From: Roseovarius spongiae
Lineage (GTDB): Bacteria; Pseudomonadota; Alphaproteobacteria; Rhodobacterales; Rhodobacteraceae
Length of the DNA: 64,000 bases
Reading direction: 5' to 3'
Assembly: GCF_003651245.1 (NCBI RefSeq)
Contig: NZ_RAPE01000001.1
Span: 868,001-932,000 of the forward strand
Program-made: the position numbers and the translations under genes
The notes under the pieces: generated by a model
Databases searched by the model: none
What the model was told of the DNA's origin: nothing
Seen by the model: only the letters and a program-made list of their open reading frames with translations
In this document: positions 29,657 through 38,076 of the stretch, in pieces
Layout of the letters: each line of letters begins with the position of its first letter
How positions within the stretch are numbered: position 1 is the stretch's first letter

Positions 29657-30954
29657 GCGACGATGCGTTTTCCTCGCGTTCCTCCCTGGTCATCGGGATG
29701 CTCGCGCTCCTTGTGCTGGTCGGCGGGCTCGGCGGCTGGGCGTTCTTCACGGAACTGTCGGGCGCAGTCATCGCGCCGGGCCAGATCGAGGTCGATCGCA
29801 ATCGGCAGATCGTGCAGCACCCCGACGGCGGCGTCGTGGCCGAGATCGACGTCGACGAGGGCGACAGCGTGGAGAAGGGTGCGCTTCTGGTGCGGCTTGA
29901 CGACACGCAGTTGAAGTCCGAACTGGCGATCGTGGAATCGCAGCTCTTCGAGATCATGGCGCGCCGCGCGCGGCTCGAGGCCGAGCGCGACGGGGCCGAC
30001 GCGGTCGGCTTTGACGATTTCCTGGTCGAACAGGCGGCCGAGCGGCCCAAGGTGCAGGACGTCATGGACGGGCAGGCCCGGCTCTTCGCGGCGCGCGCCG
30101 AAACGCAGGAGCGCGAGCGCGAGCAACTCGAGAAACAGAAAAGCCAGCTCGCCAGCCAGATCGAGGGCATCGCCGCCCAGCAGGCCGCGCTCGAGGAGCA
30201 GGGCGGGCTTCTGCAGGTGGAGCTGGACAACCAGCAGGCGCTCCTGGCCAAGGGGCTGACGCAGGCCGCGCGGGTTCTGGAACTGCGGACCGACGCCACC
30301 GAGATCAGCGGATCGCTGGGCGAGCTGGCGGCGAGCCGCGCGCAAGCCGCATCCCGCATCACCGAGATCGAGATCGAGATACTCAAGCTCGGCACCTCTC
30401 GGCGCGAAGAGGCGATATCGCTCTTGCGGGACATGCAGCAGCGCGAACTGGAGCTTACCGAACGCCGCCGCGCCATTCTCGAGCAGATGAGCCGGCTCGA
30501 CATCCGCGCGCCGGTCGCGGGCGTGGTCTATGACCTCAAGGTGTTCGCCTTGCGCTCGGTCATCCGGCCGGCCGATCCGGTGCTGTTCATCGTGCCGCAG
30601 GACCGTCCGCTGATCATCGCCGGGCGGATCGAGACGACCAATATCGACCAGGTCCATGTCGGCCAGGAGGTCACGCTGCGCTTTTCCGCCTTCGATGCGC
30701 GCACCACGCCGGAACTGATCGGCCACCTGACGCAGGTGTCCGCGGACGCCTTCACCGACGAGCGCACGCAGCAGAGCTTCTACCGGGTCGAGATCCATGT
30801 CGACGAGGGCGAATACGCGCGTCTGCCCGAGGGGCGCACGCTGGTCCCCGGCATGCCGGTCGAGGCGTTCATCCGCACGCAGGACCGCTCGCCCATCGCC
30901 TACCTGGTCAAGCCGGTCGCGGATTACTTCGCCAAGGCGTTCCGCGAAAGCTGA
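29653..30954 (+). CDS. Type I secretion membrane-fusion protein (HlyD/PrtE family)
   Basis: The 433-residue protein has one N-terminal membrane helix (SLVIGMLALLVLVGGLGGWAFF, about 10-32), a lipoyl-like half (IVQHPDGGVVAEIDVDEGDSVEKGALLVRLDD), a long coiled coil around 85-290 rich in Glu, Gln, Arg and Leu, and the returning half ILEQMSRLDIRAPVAGVVYDLKVF. It is the periplasmic adaptor between the ABC exporter and a TolC-like channel. ATG overlaps the ABC stop by 4 nt. No outer-membrane component or RTX-type cargo is found nearby. Confidence 0.9.
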   Translation: MSDDAFSSRSSLVIGMLALLVLVGGLGGWAFFTELSGAVIAPGQIEVDRNRQIVQHPDGGVVAEIDVDEGDSVEKGALLVRLDDTQLKSELAIVESQLFEIMARRARLEAERDGADAVGFDDFLVEQAAERPKVQDVMDGQARLFAARAETQEREREQLEKQKSQLASQIEGIAAQQAALEEQGGLLQVELDNQQALLAKGLTQAARVLELRTDATEISGSLGELAASRAQAASRITEIEIEILKLGTSRREEAISLLRDMQQRELELTERRRAILEQMSRLDIRAPVAGVVYDLKVFALRSVIRPADPVLFIVPQDRPLIIAGRIETTNIDQVHVGQEVTLRFSAFDARTTPELIGHLTQVSADAFTDERTQQSFYRVEIHVDEGEYARLPEGRTLVPGMPVEAFIRTQDRSPIAYLVKPVADYFAKAFRES

Positions 30955-30985
30955 GCGCGCAATGCCGCGCCGGTCGGCTTTGCCG

Positions 30986-31014
30986 CTTTCACCGATGGGC
31001 GGCGCGGTCTATAT
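30986..31014 (+). promoter_or_regulatory. Candidate promoter of the coiled-coil/AAA cassette
   Basis: TTTCAC (30986-30991) and TATATT (31009-31014) are exactly 17 bases apart, in the 95-base gap after the adaptor gene. The -10 is good and the -35 weak. It would separate expression of the downstream cassette from that of the exporter. Confidence 0.4.
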
Positions 31015-31049
31015 TCCTGGCAATTGATTAAGGAATGTCGGAGGATCTT

Positions 31050-32126
31050 ATGGCCAATCTCGATGCGCAGGTGCGTGAATCGCAGGAACAGGTAAGCGAG
31101 GCGCAGGCCCGCATCGCTGAACTGACCAGCCGGATCGAAACCGCCCGCACCAAGATCGAGGCGGGCGAGGACGCCACGCTCGACATCGAGAACGCCACGC
31201 TCGAGGAGGTTCATGCCCATACCGAGGTGATGAACGCCAACATCGCCGAACTGATCATGGGGCTCGATGACGTCACCGCCGCGTTCAGCCGCGACTTCGA
31301 CGAGATGCGCTCCAAGACCGGCTGGGAGAGCTTCGTCGGCATCTTCTCCAAGGCCCGCTCGGACGCGATGCGCCAGGATCGGGTGCGCAGCGCCAGCATC
31401 GACGACAAGTTGCAGGATCTCATCTCCAAGTCCGACGTGATCGTGAAGCTGCTCGAAAGCCAGCTCGCCACGCTCGAGGAGCACAAGGTCAAGGTCGGCG
31501 ACAACCTCAACGAGACGCTGGACGAGCGCGAAGCCACGGTCGGCGAGCTCGAGGATCTGCGCAAACAGATCAAGGCGATGGACCCCGAGATCATCCAGCT
31601 CGAGAACAAGATCGCCAACGAGACGGACGCGGCCAAGCGCACCAAGCTCGAGACCGAGCTCGCCGACATGAACGCGCGCTACAACGAGATGGTCCAGCAG
31701 GAGCAGGTCAAGCTCGCCAAGAGCCAGACGCTCGAGCGCTACATAGAGAAGGGCAAGACCTGGGTGGATTCGCTCCAGAACCAGGCGGCGACGCAGATGG
31801 TGCTCATCAACAAGCTGCAGACCGACACCAAGCAGCGCGTGGTTCTTTACGACGCGCTGACGAAATCGCTCAAGACCGCGCAGCAGCAGGACATCGCCCA
31901 CCGCATCAATGAGATCGGCGTGCAGACCGACCAGGAGGCGCAGACCGCGATGGCGGGCATCGGCGCCGCCACCAACCAGAAGATGGCCGACATGCTCGAG
32001 GCGCACGAGGATCACATGGTGTTCGCGCGCGACGTGCTCGAGCAGAAGGCCAAGGCGGACGAGCGGTTCGCCCGCCGCTTTCAGGAGATCGTCGAGAAAC
32101 ACGACAAGAACCTCTATGGCGGCTGA
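31050..32126 (+). CDS. Long coiled-coil protein, TelA-like architecture
   Basis: About 358 residues, almost wholly helical, with heptad-like stretches from residue 5 to 45, 110 to 245 and 290 to 350; no membrane segment and no cysteine. Middle blocks such as LESQLATLEEHKVKVGDNL and the C-terminal AQTAMAGIGAATNQKMADMLEAHEDHMVFA recall the toxic-anion-resistance TelA family in layout; this is pattern recognition, not an alignment. The start at 31050 is fixed by GGAGG at 31040-31044 with 5-nt spacing; ATG 31035 has its AAGGA too close. TelA-like proteins are associated with envelope stress systems. Its stop lies inside the start of the small membrane protein gene. Confidence 0.75.
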   Translation: MANLDAQVRESQEQVSEAQARIAELTSRIETARTKIEAGEDATLDIENATLEEVHAHTEVMNANIAELIMGLDDVTAAFSRDFDEMRSKTGWESFVGIFSKARSDAMRQDRVRSASIDDKLQDLISKSDVIVKLLESQLATLEEHKVKVGDNLNETLDEREATVGELEDLRKQIKAMDPEIIQLENKIANETDAAKRTKLETELADMNARYNEMVQQEQVKLAKSQTLERYIEKGKTWVDSLQNQAATQMVLINKLQTDTKQRVVLYDALTKSLKTAQQQDIAHRINEIGVQTDQEAQTAMAGIGAATNQKMADMLEAHEDHMVFARDVLEQKAKADERFARRFQEIVEKHDKNLYGG

Positions 32127-32379
32127 GCCGCTCCTGTCACGGGCGGGGAAAGGGCAGTTGCTGTTCGCCGTCGCCATGCTTGGGGTCGCGATCGCACTCG
32201 CGGTCGGCGCACCGTGGTTCGGCAGCCTGAGCGGCGCGGCGCGCGGTGCCTTCATGGTTCTTGCGGTCGCGGGCACGGTGCAGTTCATCAGGGTCTGGAG
32301 CCGCGAATTGAACTGGATCATCCTTGTCCGCTGTTTCCTGCCCAGCCTGCGGGTCGGGACCGGCGCGGGCAAGGATTGA
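32116..32379 (+). CDS. Small two-helix membrane protein, unknown function
   Basis: The protein has 87 residues and two membrane segments: about 15-33 (LLFAVAMLGVAIALAVGAPW) and 40-57 (AARGAFMVLAVAGTVQFI). A basic, amphipathic tail (WSRELNWIILVRCFLPSLRVG) follows. The ATG at 32116 overlaps the end of the coiled-coil gene by 11 nt in another frame. The tight overlap suggests the two products work together, perhaps with this one anchoring the coiled-coil protein at the inner membrane; that is inference. I do not recognise the family. Confidence 0.7.
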   Translation: MAAEPLLSRAGKGQLLFAVAMLGVAIALAVGAPWFGSLSGAARGAFMVLAVAGTVQFIRVWSRELNWIILVRCFLPSLRVGTGAGKD

Positions 32380-32402
32380 CCGGGCATCGCGCCCGCCCTA
32401 CA

Positions 32403-32413
32403 TTGTAAGACAA
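32403..32413. promoter_or_regulatory. Candidate antitoxin operator TTGT-AAG-ACAA
   Basis: A small perfect dyad lies 20 bases before the antitoxin ATG, just ahead of its AAGGGAG ribosome site. Ribbon-helix-helix antitoxins usually bind short inverted repeats in this position and repress their own operon. Short dyads also arise by chance. Confidence 0.3.
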
Positions 32414-32432
32414 CGAAGGGAGATCATGCGCC

Positions 32433-32708
32433 ATGACCACGACCCAATTCACCATGCGCCTCGATTCCGAGTTGAAAACCGCCATCGAGGATGAAGCCCG
32501 CAGGCAGGACCTCTCGGCATCGCAAATCGCGACGCGGGCAATCCGGTCGCATCTCGACGCGCAGGTCGCGCGGCGACAGATGATCGAGGAAGCCATAACC
32601 GAGGCTGACAAGGGCGTGTTAATCTCGGGCGAGGCGATGACGGCTTGGATTGAAAGCTGGGACACGGATAATGAATTGCCCGTGCCGACGCCAGATATCG
32701 GTGTATGA
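32433..32708 (+). CDS. Ribbon-helix-helix antitoxin (RelB/ParD-like)
   Basis: A 91-residue protein with an N-terminal ribbon-helix-helix (TQFTMRLDSELKTAIEDEARRQDLSASQIATRAIRSHL), the DNA-binding fold of CopG/ParD/RelB antitoxins. The acidic, Trp-containing tail (ISGEAMTAWIESWDTDNE) resembles the toxin-wrapping part. It neutralises the partner toxin encoded 4 nt overlapping downstream and probably represses the pair. It lies between the small membrane protein and the 372-residue unknown of the cassette, in the same orientation. Confidence 0.85.
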   Translation: MTTTQFTMRLDSELKTAIEDEARRQDLSASQIATRAIRSHLDAQVARRQMIEEAITEADKGVLISGEAMTAWIESWDTDNELPVPTPDIGV

Positions 32709-32983
32709 GGATTGTTTTCCTTCCTACCACTGCAGCGGATCTGTCTTGGTTCCGCACCTATTACGCCCGCGTCTTTCCCGAGGGGGCCGCGCGCGCGAAG
32801 CACCAGTTGCGGAACCTTTGCCATCTGTTGGAGGCAAACCCGTATGCAGGCCATCCCGGTCAGTTGGATGGCATCCGCGAGCTGCACATCCCGCGCACGC
32901 CGTTTACCTTGATCTATCGCGTCACCGCGCGCCACATCGAAGTGCTGCGGCTTTGGGACGAACGGCAGGGCAAGTTCGACTGA
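32705..32983 (+). CDS. RelE/ParE-superfamily toxin
   Basis: A 92-residue protein with the RelE/ParE fold: LPTTAADLSWFRTYYARVFPEGAARAKHQL at the N-terminus, ANPYAGHPGQLDGIRELHI in the middle and FTLIYRVTARHIEVLRLWDERQGKF at the end. The family either cleaves ribosome-bound mRNA (RelE) or poisons gyrase (ParE); the sequence does not settle which. ATG overlaps the antitoxin stop (ATGA), giving tight coupling. Only one base separates its stop from the next gene's ATG, so the module is embedded in the operon. Confidence 0.85.
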   Translation: MRIVFLPTTAADLSWFRTYYARVFPEGAARAKHQLRNLCHLLEANPYAGHPGQLDGIRELHIPRTPFTLIYRVTARHIEVLRLWDERQGKFD

Positions 32984-32984
32984 G

Positions 32985-34103
32985 ATGATTGACACCCCCC
33001 AGGACCACATCGGCCTGACCGATCTTCGCGCTTCGCGCCGCTATTTCGCAAAGTTCGGGCGGATCACCGGGCACCTCGCGGCCGTCGCGGCGATGATGCA
33101 GGCCGAAGAAAGGCTTCGCCCGGAGGAGGCGGCGATCCTCACGGAATACGTGCAGGGGATCGCCTACAGTTTTCGCGCGCTCGGCCTCAAATACCTGCTC
33201 GTCGGGCGCGATCCGGGCCATCCTCTCGGCGCGCTCGAGATGGACGACCATGAAAGCGGCTTTCCCGTCTTCAACGAGATCCTCGTCATGGCCAACGACG
33301 CGCAACAGGCCGCGCGCCACCTTGCGGAGATGCCGGGGGCGGAAGAGCTCAAGGCCGCGATGGTCGAAGAGATCATCAGCGCGCGCACGGTCCCGACGCG
33401 CTTGCAGTTCACCCTGTCCCAGCGGCTCTATTACGAGGAATTGCAGCGTGGCCACCTGTTCTGGGCGCAGAACGATCCGCGCGTCCAGTGGCTGTCGGGC
33501 CTCAAGGAGCGGCGGCGCTACCTCGTCCATTGGGCGGTCTATGACAGCCAGGTAAACCTGCCGACGATCTACCTGTTGGAGATCGAGGACACCGGCCGCA
33601 CCGCGCTGCCCAAGGACGGACGGCGCTGGCCCGAATTGCAGGCGCACTTGATGGGACAGGCGCTTGGCGGGCTGAAGCTGCTCACCATCGCGCGCGGGCT
33701 GGACGAGGCGTTCGACGACCTGCACCCCAAGCGCCTGCGCCGCCTTCACATCGGGCCGATGTATTCCCACGCCTTCACCCGCCAGAGCGGCCCGCTGCGC
33801 GACGTGCTGGCCGAGGCGCGCGCCCCCCAAGGGCAGGACTGGGCGCTGGCCTGGACCGACGAACTGCTCGAGAGCGAGCGCGTCACGACCGAGCGCGCCG
33901 GATGGTTCGGCAGCGTCGAGCGCGAGATCTTCGCGCTCGATCCGTTCTCAGGGCGCGGGGCCGAGACGGGGGCCACGCGGATGGAGCGCGGCATCGTCCT
34001 GCCCGAACGCCCCTACCAGGTGCTGGCCGAGAAGAACCCGCCGGGCTTTGCGAGCGTGATCAAGTACGTCGTGGGCGCGGGCGACAGGATTCTGCGATAT
34101 TGA
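32985..34103 (+). CDS. Unknown cassette protein (372 residues)
   Basis: I do not recognise this protein. It is soluble and mixed alpha/beta, with no signal peptide. Visible parts are a helical N-terminal third (FGRITGHLAAVAAMMQAEERLRPEEAAI), a Tyr/Arg-rich centre (LSQRLYYEELQRGHLFW then ERRRYLVHWAVYDSQV), and a C-terminus with VERE-type acidic runs and a final hydrophobic FASVIKYVVGAGDRIL. There is no catalytic motif I can name. It follows the toxin stop by one base, precedes the AAA ATPase gene by 65 bases and has the same high GC as its neighbours. Its job is probably tied to the ATPase. Confidence 0.75.
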   Translation: MIDTPQDHIGLTDLRASRRYFAKFGRITGHLAAVAAMMQAEERLRPEEAAILTEYVQGIAYSFRALGLKYLLVGRDPGHPLGALEMDDHESGFPVFNEILVMANDAQQAARHLAEMPGAEELKAAMVEEIISARTVPTRLQFTLSQRLYYEELQRGHLFWAQNDPRVQWLSGLKERRRYLVHWAVYDSQVNLPTIYLLEIEDTGRTALPKDGRRWPELQAHLMGQALGGLKLLTIARGLDEAFDDLHPKRLRRLHIGPMYSHAFTRQSGPLRDVLAEARAPQGQDWALAWTDELLESERVTTERAGWFGSVEREIFALDPFSGRGAETGATRMERGIVLPERPYQVLAEKNPPGFASVIKYVVGAGDRILRY

Positions 34104-34168
34104 GGCCGGGACGCGGCTGGACGGCTTGGATTTGAGAATTTTGGAACATTGAAAGCAGGAACCGAGAC

Positions 34169-36103
34169 ATGAGCCTGACCGCCGACATGATGGAACTGCG
34201 CGAGAGCGACATAACCAAGCATTACGCCGCCGCCGCTTCCATGCTGGAGGGGTTCGATCACACGCCGCGGATCGGCAGCGCGGCAGAGCAGGCGCAGGCC
34301 GAACGCTCGCCCGGGATCGGCGCGCGGCGGCGGTTCCGCAGCACGACGCCGGGCCTCGTCACCCGCCCGACCGCGCGCGTTGAGGGGGTGCAGTTGATCC
34401 AACGGATCAAAGGCGCGGACGGGGACGACCCGCTTGTCTCTCCCTTGCAAGCGACGGTCATGCACGCGCTGCGCCGCGCGCTCGCCATCGCGATGGCGGT
34501 GGGGGAAACCTATGCCGAGGCCACCGGGCTGGCCGATCTGCGCCGCGCCAACCTCGCCGGATCGCTTCCGGAATCCCGCAAGACCGAGTTCGCCGAGCTT
34601 CTGAGCGCCGAGGCACTGGCGGTCGCCCATGTCTTCGGCAACGCCACCGCCTTCCTGCTCGCCCCGCATGGCAGCGAGGTGAGCGTCGATGTGGGCGAGG
34701 CCGAGGAGGTGCTGAGCGACAACGCGCCGCTTGCGCTGCACGGCGCGCTCTGGGAACTGGACCAGGCGATCGCCACCCACGCGAGCGATGATGCGCGCCT
34801 CGTCGCCACCGTGTCCGCGCAGGCCGGTGCGCTGATGGAAAAGGTGAGCCTGCGCGCGCAGAACGCCGGACGGCTCGCGCCCTTCACCGGGGCGAGCTGG
34901 CGGGTGGAGGCCGACGATTTCACGATCCAGGGCTTCACGCCCGCTTCGCGCGCGAAATCCACCACCCTCACCATGACGTTCAAAAAGCCGCATGAGGTGG
35001 TCGGCAACCATATCGCGAAATACCAGGCGCTGAAGCTGTCCAAGATGCTGATGGCCTATGATTTCGACCGCCGCCTCAACCCGTTCGCGGAACTGGGCGG
35101 GTTCATCTTCACCTTCATGGGTGACGGCAAGCCGGGGACGGGCAAGACGACGCTGATCCAGATGATGGCCGGGCTGATCGACGGCTATTGCCGCAACGCG
35201 GGCTACCCGTTCCGCTACCGGAACCTTTCGACCGAGAGCATCGACAGTTACCAGGGCAAGTCGGCGCAGAACGCCAAGGCGTTCATCCAGGAAATCGTGG
35301 ATCCCGCCGTCATCGGCTTCGGCACCATCGACGATATCGACCAGCTTGCCGGCAAGCGAGGCGACCGGCAGTCATCCGCCGGGCAGCTCGAGATCACCGC
35401 CGTGCTGATGGAGAGCTTTGCCGGCGCCAACACCGTGGTGCGCGGCAACTGCACCTTCGGCATGTTCTCGAACTACCCCGAGAATGTCGACGACGCCCTG
35501 CGCCAACGCGCCGGGGCGCGCTTCCTGGTGGACGGGCCGGTGACGCGGGACGACTATATCGACATTCTTCATTTGCTGATGGGCCGGAACCACGACATCC
35601 CGCTCGGCGATCACGAGGCTTACGCCGCGCAGGAGATCGAAAAGGCCGTCGCCGACAGTTTCGAATCCCACATGAAGCCGCACGAGGACGGCCTGCTGCG
35701 CGTCTATGAGGAGGTCGATGCGAAGATCGGCCGGCTCGACACCATCGCGAAGCTCGGAACCTATCTCAAGGGCATCCAGGAGGCGGACGCGCGTTTCACG
35801 GGCCGCGCGATCAAGAACATCACCGACGCGGTCAAGGTCCGCGCGATGGATTTCGAGCTGCCCGATGAATGGATGGAAAAGCCTGACCTGTTTCTGTTTC
35901 AGGATTACGACACCAAGAAGGCCATGATCGAGGAATTGCGCCAGCCGATCACCGTCGACATGGTGATACAGGAGATCAACCGCTACGCGGATTCCGAGTT
36001 CCGCTATGCCGACAAGTCGGACGAGGCAGCGATCGAGGAGATGGTGCGCGAGTATGGCCGGACCGAGGAGGCGAAGAAGCGGTATCTGGAGGGGAAGGGG
36101 TGA
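34169..36103 (+). CDS. Classical AAA ATPase with long unknown N-terminal region
   Basis: The protein has 644 residues. Walker A GKPGTGKTT spans about 320-328 with Lys326, Walker B has Asp388-Asp389 in GFGTIDDIDQL, and the sensor 1/second region of homology is FSNYPENVDDALRQRAGARF from about 433, as in p97, spastin and Vps4-type AAA proteins rather than MoxR. Residues 1-315 form an unrecognised, Ala-rich domain; the C-terminus (about 500-644) is helical and charged. No membrane segment. Likely an ATP-driven remodelling or unfolding motor for the coiled-coil and unknown proteins beside it; the substrate is inferred. GTG of the next gene overlaps its stop by 4 nt. Confidence 0.85.
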   Translation: MSLTADMMELRESDITKHYAAAASMLEGFDHTPRIGSAAEQAQAERSPGIGARRRFRSTTPGLVTRPTARVEGVQLIQRIKGADGDDPLVSPLQATVMHALRRALAIAMAVGETYAEATGLADLRRANLAGSLPESRKTEFAELLSAEALAVAHVFGNATAFLLAPHGSEVSVDVGEAEEVLSDNAPLALHGALWELDQAIATHASDDARLVATVSAQAGALMEKVSLRAQNAGRLAPFTGASWRVEADDFTIQGFTPASRAKSTTLTMTFKKPHEVVGNHIAKYQALKLSKMLMAYDFDRRLNPFAELGGFIFTFMGDGKPGTGKTTLIQMMAGLIDGYCRNAGYPFRYRNLSTESIDSYQGKSAQNAKAFIQEIVDPAVIGFGTIDDIDQLAGKRGDRQSSAGQLEITAVLMESFAGANTVVRGNCTFGMFSNYPENVDDALRQRAGARFLVDGPVTRDDYIDILHLLMGRNHDIPLGDHEAYAAQEIEKAVADSFESHMKPHEDGLLRVYEEVDAKIGRLDTIAKLGTYLKGIQEADARFTGRAIKNITDAVKVRAMDFELPDEWMEKPDLFLFQDYDTKKAMIEELRQPITVDMVIQEINRYADSEFRYADKSDEAAIEEMVREYGRTEEAKKRYLEGKG

Positions 36104-36726
36104 GTGAAGCTGAGCTTACTATAGCAGCAATAGGAACACTCGCTAATTTACTTATCGCTGGTGCCGCCATAGCAGCGGCGATCGCAGCATTTATGGGGCT
36201 GGATACTTGGAAAAAAGAAAAGACTTGGCAACGAGACAATGAACTGAGCGAACAGCTATTGGAGCTGTTGTATCGACGAAAAGATGCAGTGACGGATATT
36301 CGAAGACCATGGTCAATTCAATCAGCCGCGACGCACGATGAAGACGGAAATGAAATCAACGATGCTAATTATGCTGCTTATTTGGGGACCGTAAATTATT
36401 ATCAATCCAAGGTGGAAACGCTGACGACTATTCGTGCTGAAACCTATGCGCGCCAAATTCGGGCATCTATCGTATGGGGAGAAGAATTTGGTCTTCTAAA
36501 TACAGAACTAAGACACCAGGAAGATACACTAATAGCAGCACTGAGGCGCTTTTTTCGCTCACAAAACCCGAGGGTAAGGCAAAAATTGACTGATGAAAAG
36601 TATAGCGAGATAGACGGCATTATATACGAAGGATTGGAGGAAGATGATATATATCGAAGAGATTATGAACGAATATTCACTTCTGTAGAAAATTATCTAC
36701 GCAGCAAATTAGATTCGCCCAAATGA
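36100..36726 (+). CDS. AT-rich membrane-anchored protein, probably acquired
   Basis: A 208-residue protein I do not recognise. One N-terminal membrane helix (LTIAAIGTLANLLIAGAAIAAAIAAFMG, about 6-33) leads into a charged helical cytoplasmic part (WKKEKTWQRDNELSEQLLELLYRR). Base composition is strikingly unlike its surroundings: 23 of 60 and 22 of 60 G+C in bases 36361-36420 and 36601-36660, against roughly two thirds in the ATPase gene. Despite that it is fitted into the operon with a GTGA overlap at its start and an ATGA overlap at its end. This points to horizontal replacement or accessory exchange at a fixed slot. Confidence 0.8.
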   Translation: MSEAELTIAAIGTLANLLIAGAAIAAAIAAFMGLDTWKKEKTWQRDNELSEQLLELLYRRKDAVTDIRRPWSIQSAATHDEDGNEINDANYAAYLGTVNYYQSKVETLTTIRAETYARQIRASIVWGEEFGLLNTELRHQEDTLIAALRRFFRSQNPRVRQKLTDEKYSEIDGIIYEGLEEDDIYRRDYERIFTSVENYLRSKLDSPK

Positions 36727-38039
36727 ACCGCCTCATAAAATCCGGCCTGATGTTCGGCAACCTGATCCACATCGCGTCCCCCGCGCTGGTCGAACGCTAC
36801 AACCGTGCGCTGAAGCACCTCACCGGAAAGACCACGAAACTCGCCGATTTCTACATCGACATCTCCGGCTTCTCCCCCGAGATCGGGCATGAATTGGGCG
36901 ATCCGCTCTACCTCAACCAGCGGGGCGTGAACCGGCAGTTCATCCTTCTCACCACGCAACAGAAGACCGCGCCGCTTCTGGATGCGACGTTCTCGACCTC
37001 GCGCGGCATCCTGCGGCAGTTCATCGAGGCGAACGAGTCGGCGCTGTTCGCGCTCACCGCGCGCGACGCGGTGGCCGGCGAGCTGGTGAACTCGGTCTAT
37101 GACGTCTCAGGCCCCGCGCGGCTGTTCGATATCCGCCGGATCACGGTCGAGGCGGACACGACAGGCGGCGCCGTGAAGCAGGCCGGGGAGTTGCGCAAGA
37201 AGACCGATCGTTTCCTGAACGCGCCGGACGCCTGGTATGACGACGTCCTCATCGCCGAGATGATCGAGCTCGCCGGCGAGACGGGCGACCTGATCCGCAA
37301 TCCCGTCACCCTCGACGCCATGAGCTTTGAGCAGCGCAATTTCTGGACCGCGCATTTCGGTGGGACCTATCTGTTCCAGGAGGTGGAGCATCCCGCGCTC
37401 ATCACCGCAGGGGACAAGGCGGCGTTCGATGCCGCGCCCATCAAGTACGTCTTCGACCTGAACGACCGGAACCGTATCGCGAAGTTCTTTGAATACAACG
37501 ACCTGGTCGAACCGGTGGTCAAGGCGCGCGGCGTCGACGCCGCCGCGATCCTGCGCCAGAAGATGGACTTCATCCTCGTCGATGCGCTCGCCGGGGAGGG
37601 CGCGGCGCTCGAAGGCGCGACGCGGGCCGACATGCGCCGGCTTGCGCGGCGCAACGCAGAGCATCTGCCCGAGGAGTTTCACGCGCTGTCGGCGCTCGTC
37701 AACTGGACCCGCAATGACGGGCCTTGGCCGCGCATTTCCTCGGACGATCCGGCCTATTTCTACACGCTGCGCGCGACCGACACGCCGGATGCGGAACTGG
37801 TCAACATGCTGCTGAGCGAACTCAGTCGCAAGGATATCCGTCAGCTCTTCATCTGTCACAAACAGTTGTTCTACAACGAATACCGGGGCTGGCCCGACAA
37901 CAAGCGCGCCTATGTGGTGGATTTCCTGACCCGCGAATACCAGGTCGACAAGGCGGGCGCGCGCGAGGCGCTGTTCGGCCACGAGCCGGACATGCAGCCC
38001 GAGCCCCCGCGCCGCCGCGTCGTGGGACCGTGGGGGTAG
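36723..38039 (+). CDS. Unknown cassette protein (438 residues)
   Basis: Not recognised. It is a soluble mixed protein with normal GC for the region. It begins MNRLIKSGLMFGNLIHIASP and includes an aromatic, acidic middle part (FGGTYLFQEVEHPALITAGD, KYVFDLNDRNRIAKFFEYN) and a Pro/Arg-rich tail (EPPRRRVVGPWG). No catalytic motif is evident. ATG overlaps the AT-rich gene's stop by 4 nt, and there is no ribosome site of its own outside that gene, so translation depends on coupling. It is the last gene of the cassette and converges on a LysR gene. Confidence 0.75.
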   Translation: MNRLIKSGLMFGNLIHIASPALVERYNRALKHLTGKTTKLADFYIDISGFSPEIGHELGDPLYLNQRGVNRQFILLTTQQKTAPLLDATFSTSRGILRQFIEANESALFALTARDAVAGELVNSVYDVSGPARLFDIRRITVEADTTGGAVKQAGELRKKTDRFLNAPDAWYDDVLIAEMIELAGETGDLIRNPVTLDAMSFEQRNFWTAHFGGTYLFQEVEHPALITAGDKAAFDAAPIKYVFDLNDRNRIAKFFEYNDLVEPVVKARGVDAAAILRQKMDFILVDALAGEGAALEGATRADMRRLARRNAEHLPEEFHALSALVNWTRNDGPWPRISSDDPAYFYTLRATDTPDAELVNMLLSELSRKDIRQLFICHKQLFYNEYRGWPDNKRAYVVDFLTREYQVDKAGAREALFGHEPDMQPEPPRRRVVGPWG

Positions 38040-38076
38040 GGCGGCAGACCTCCCGGCCCCCGCTGGCGCCGCCAGT

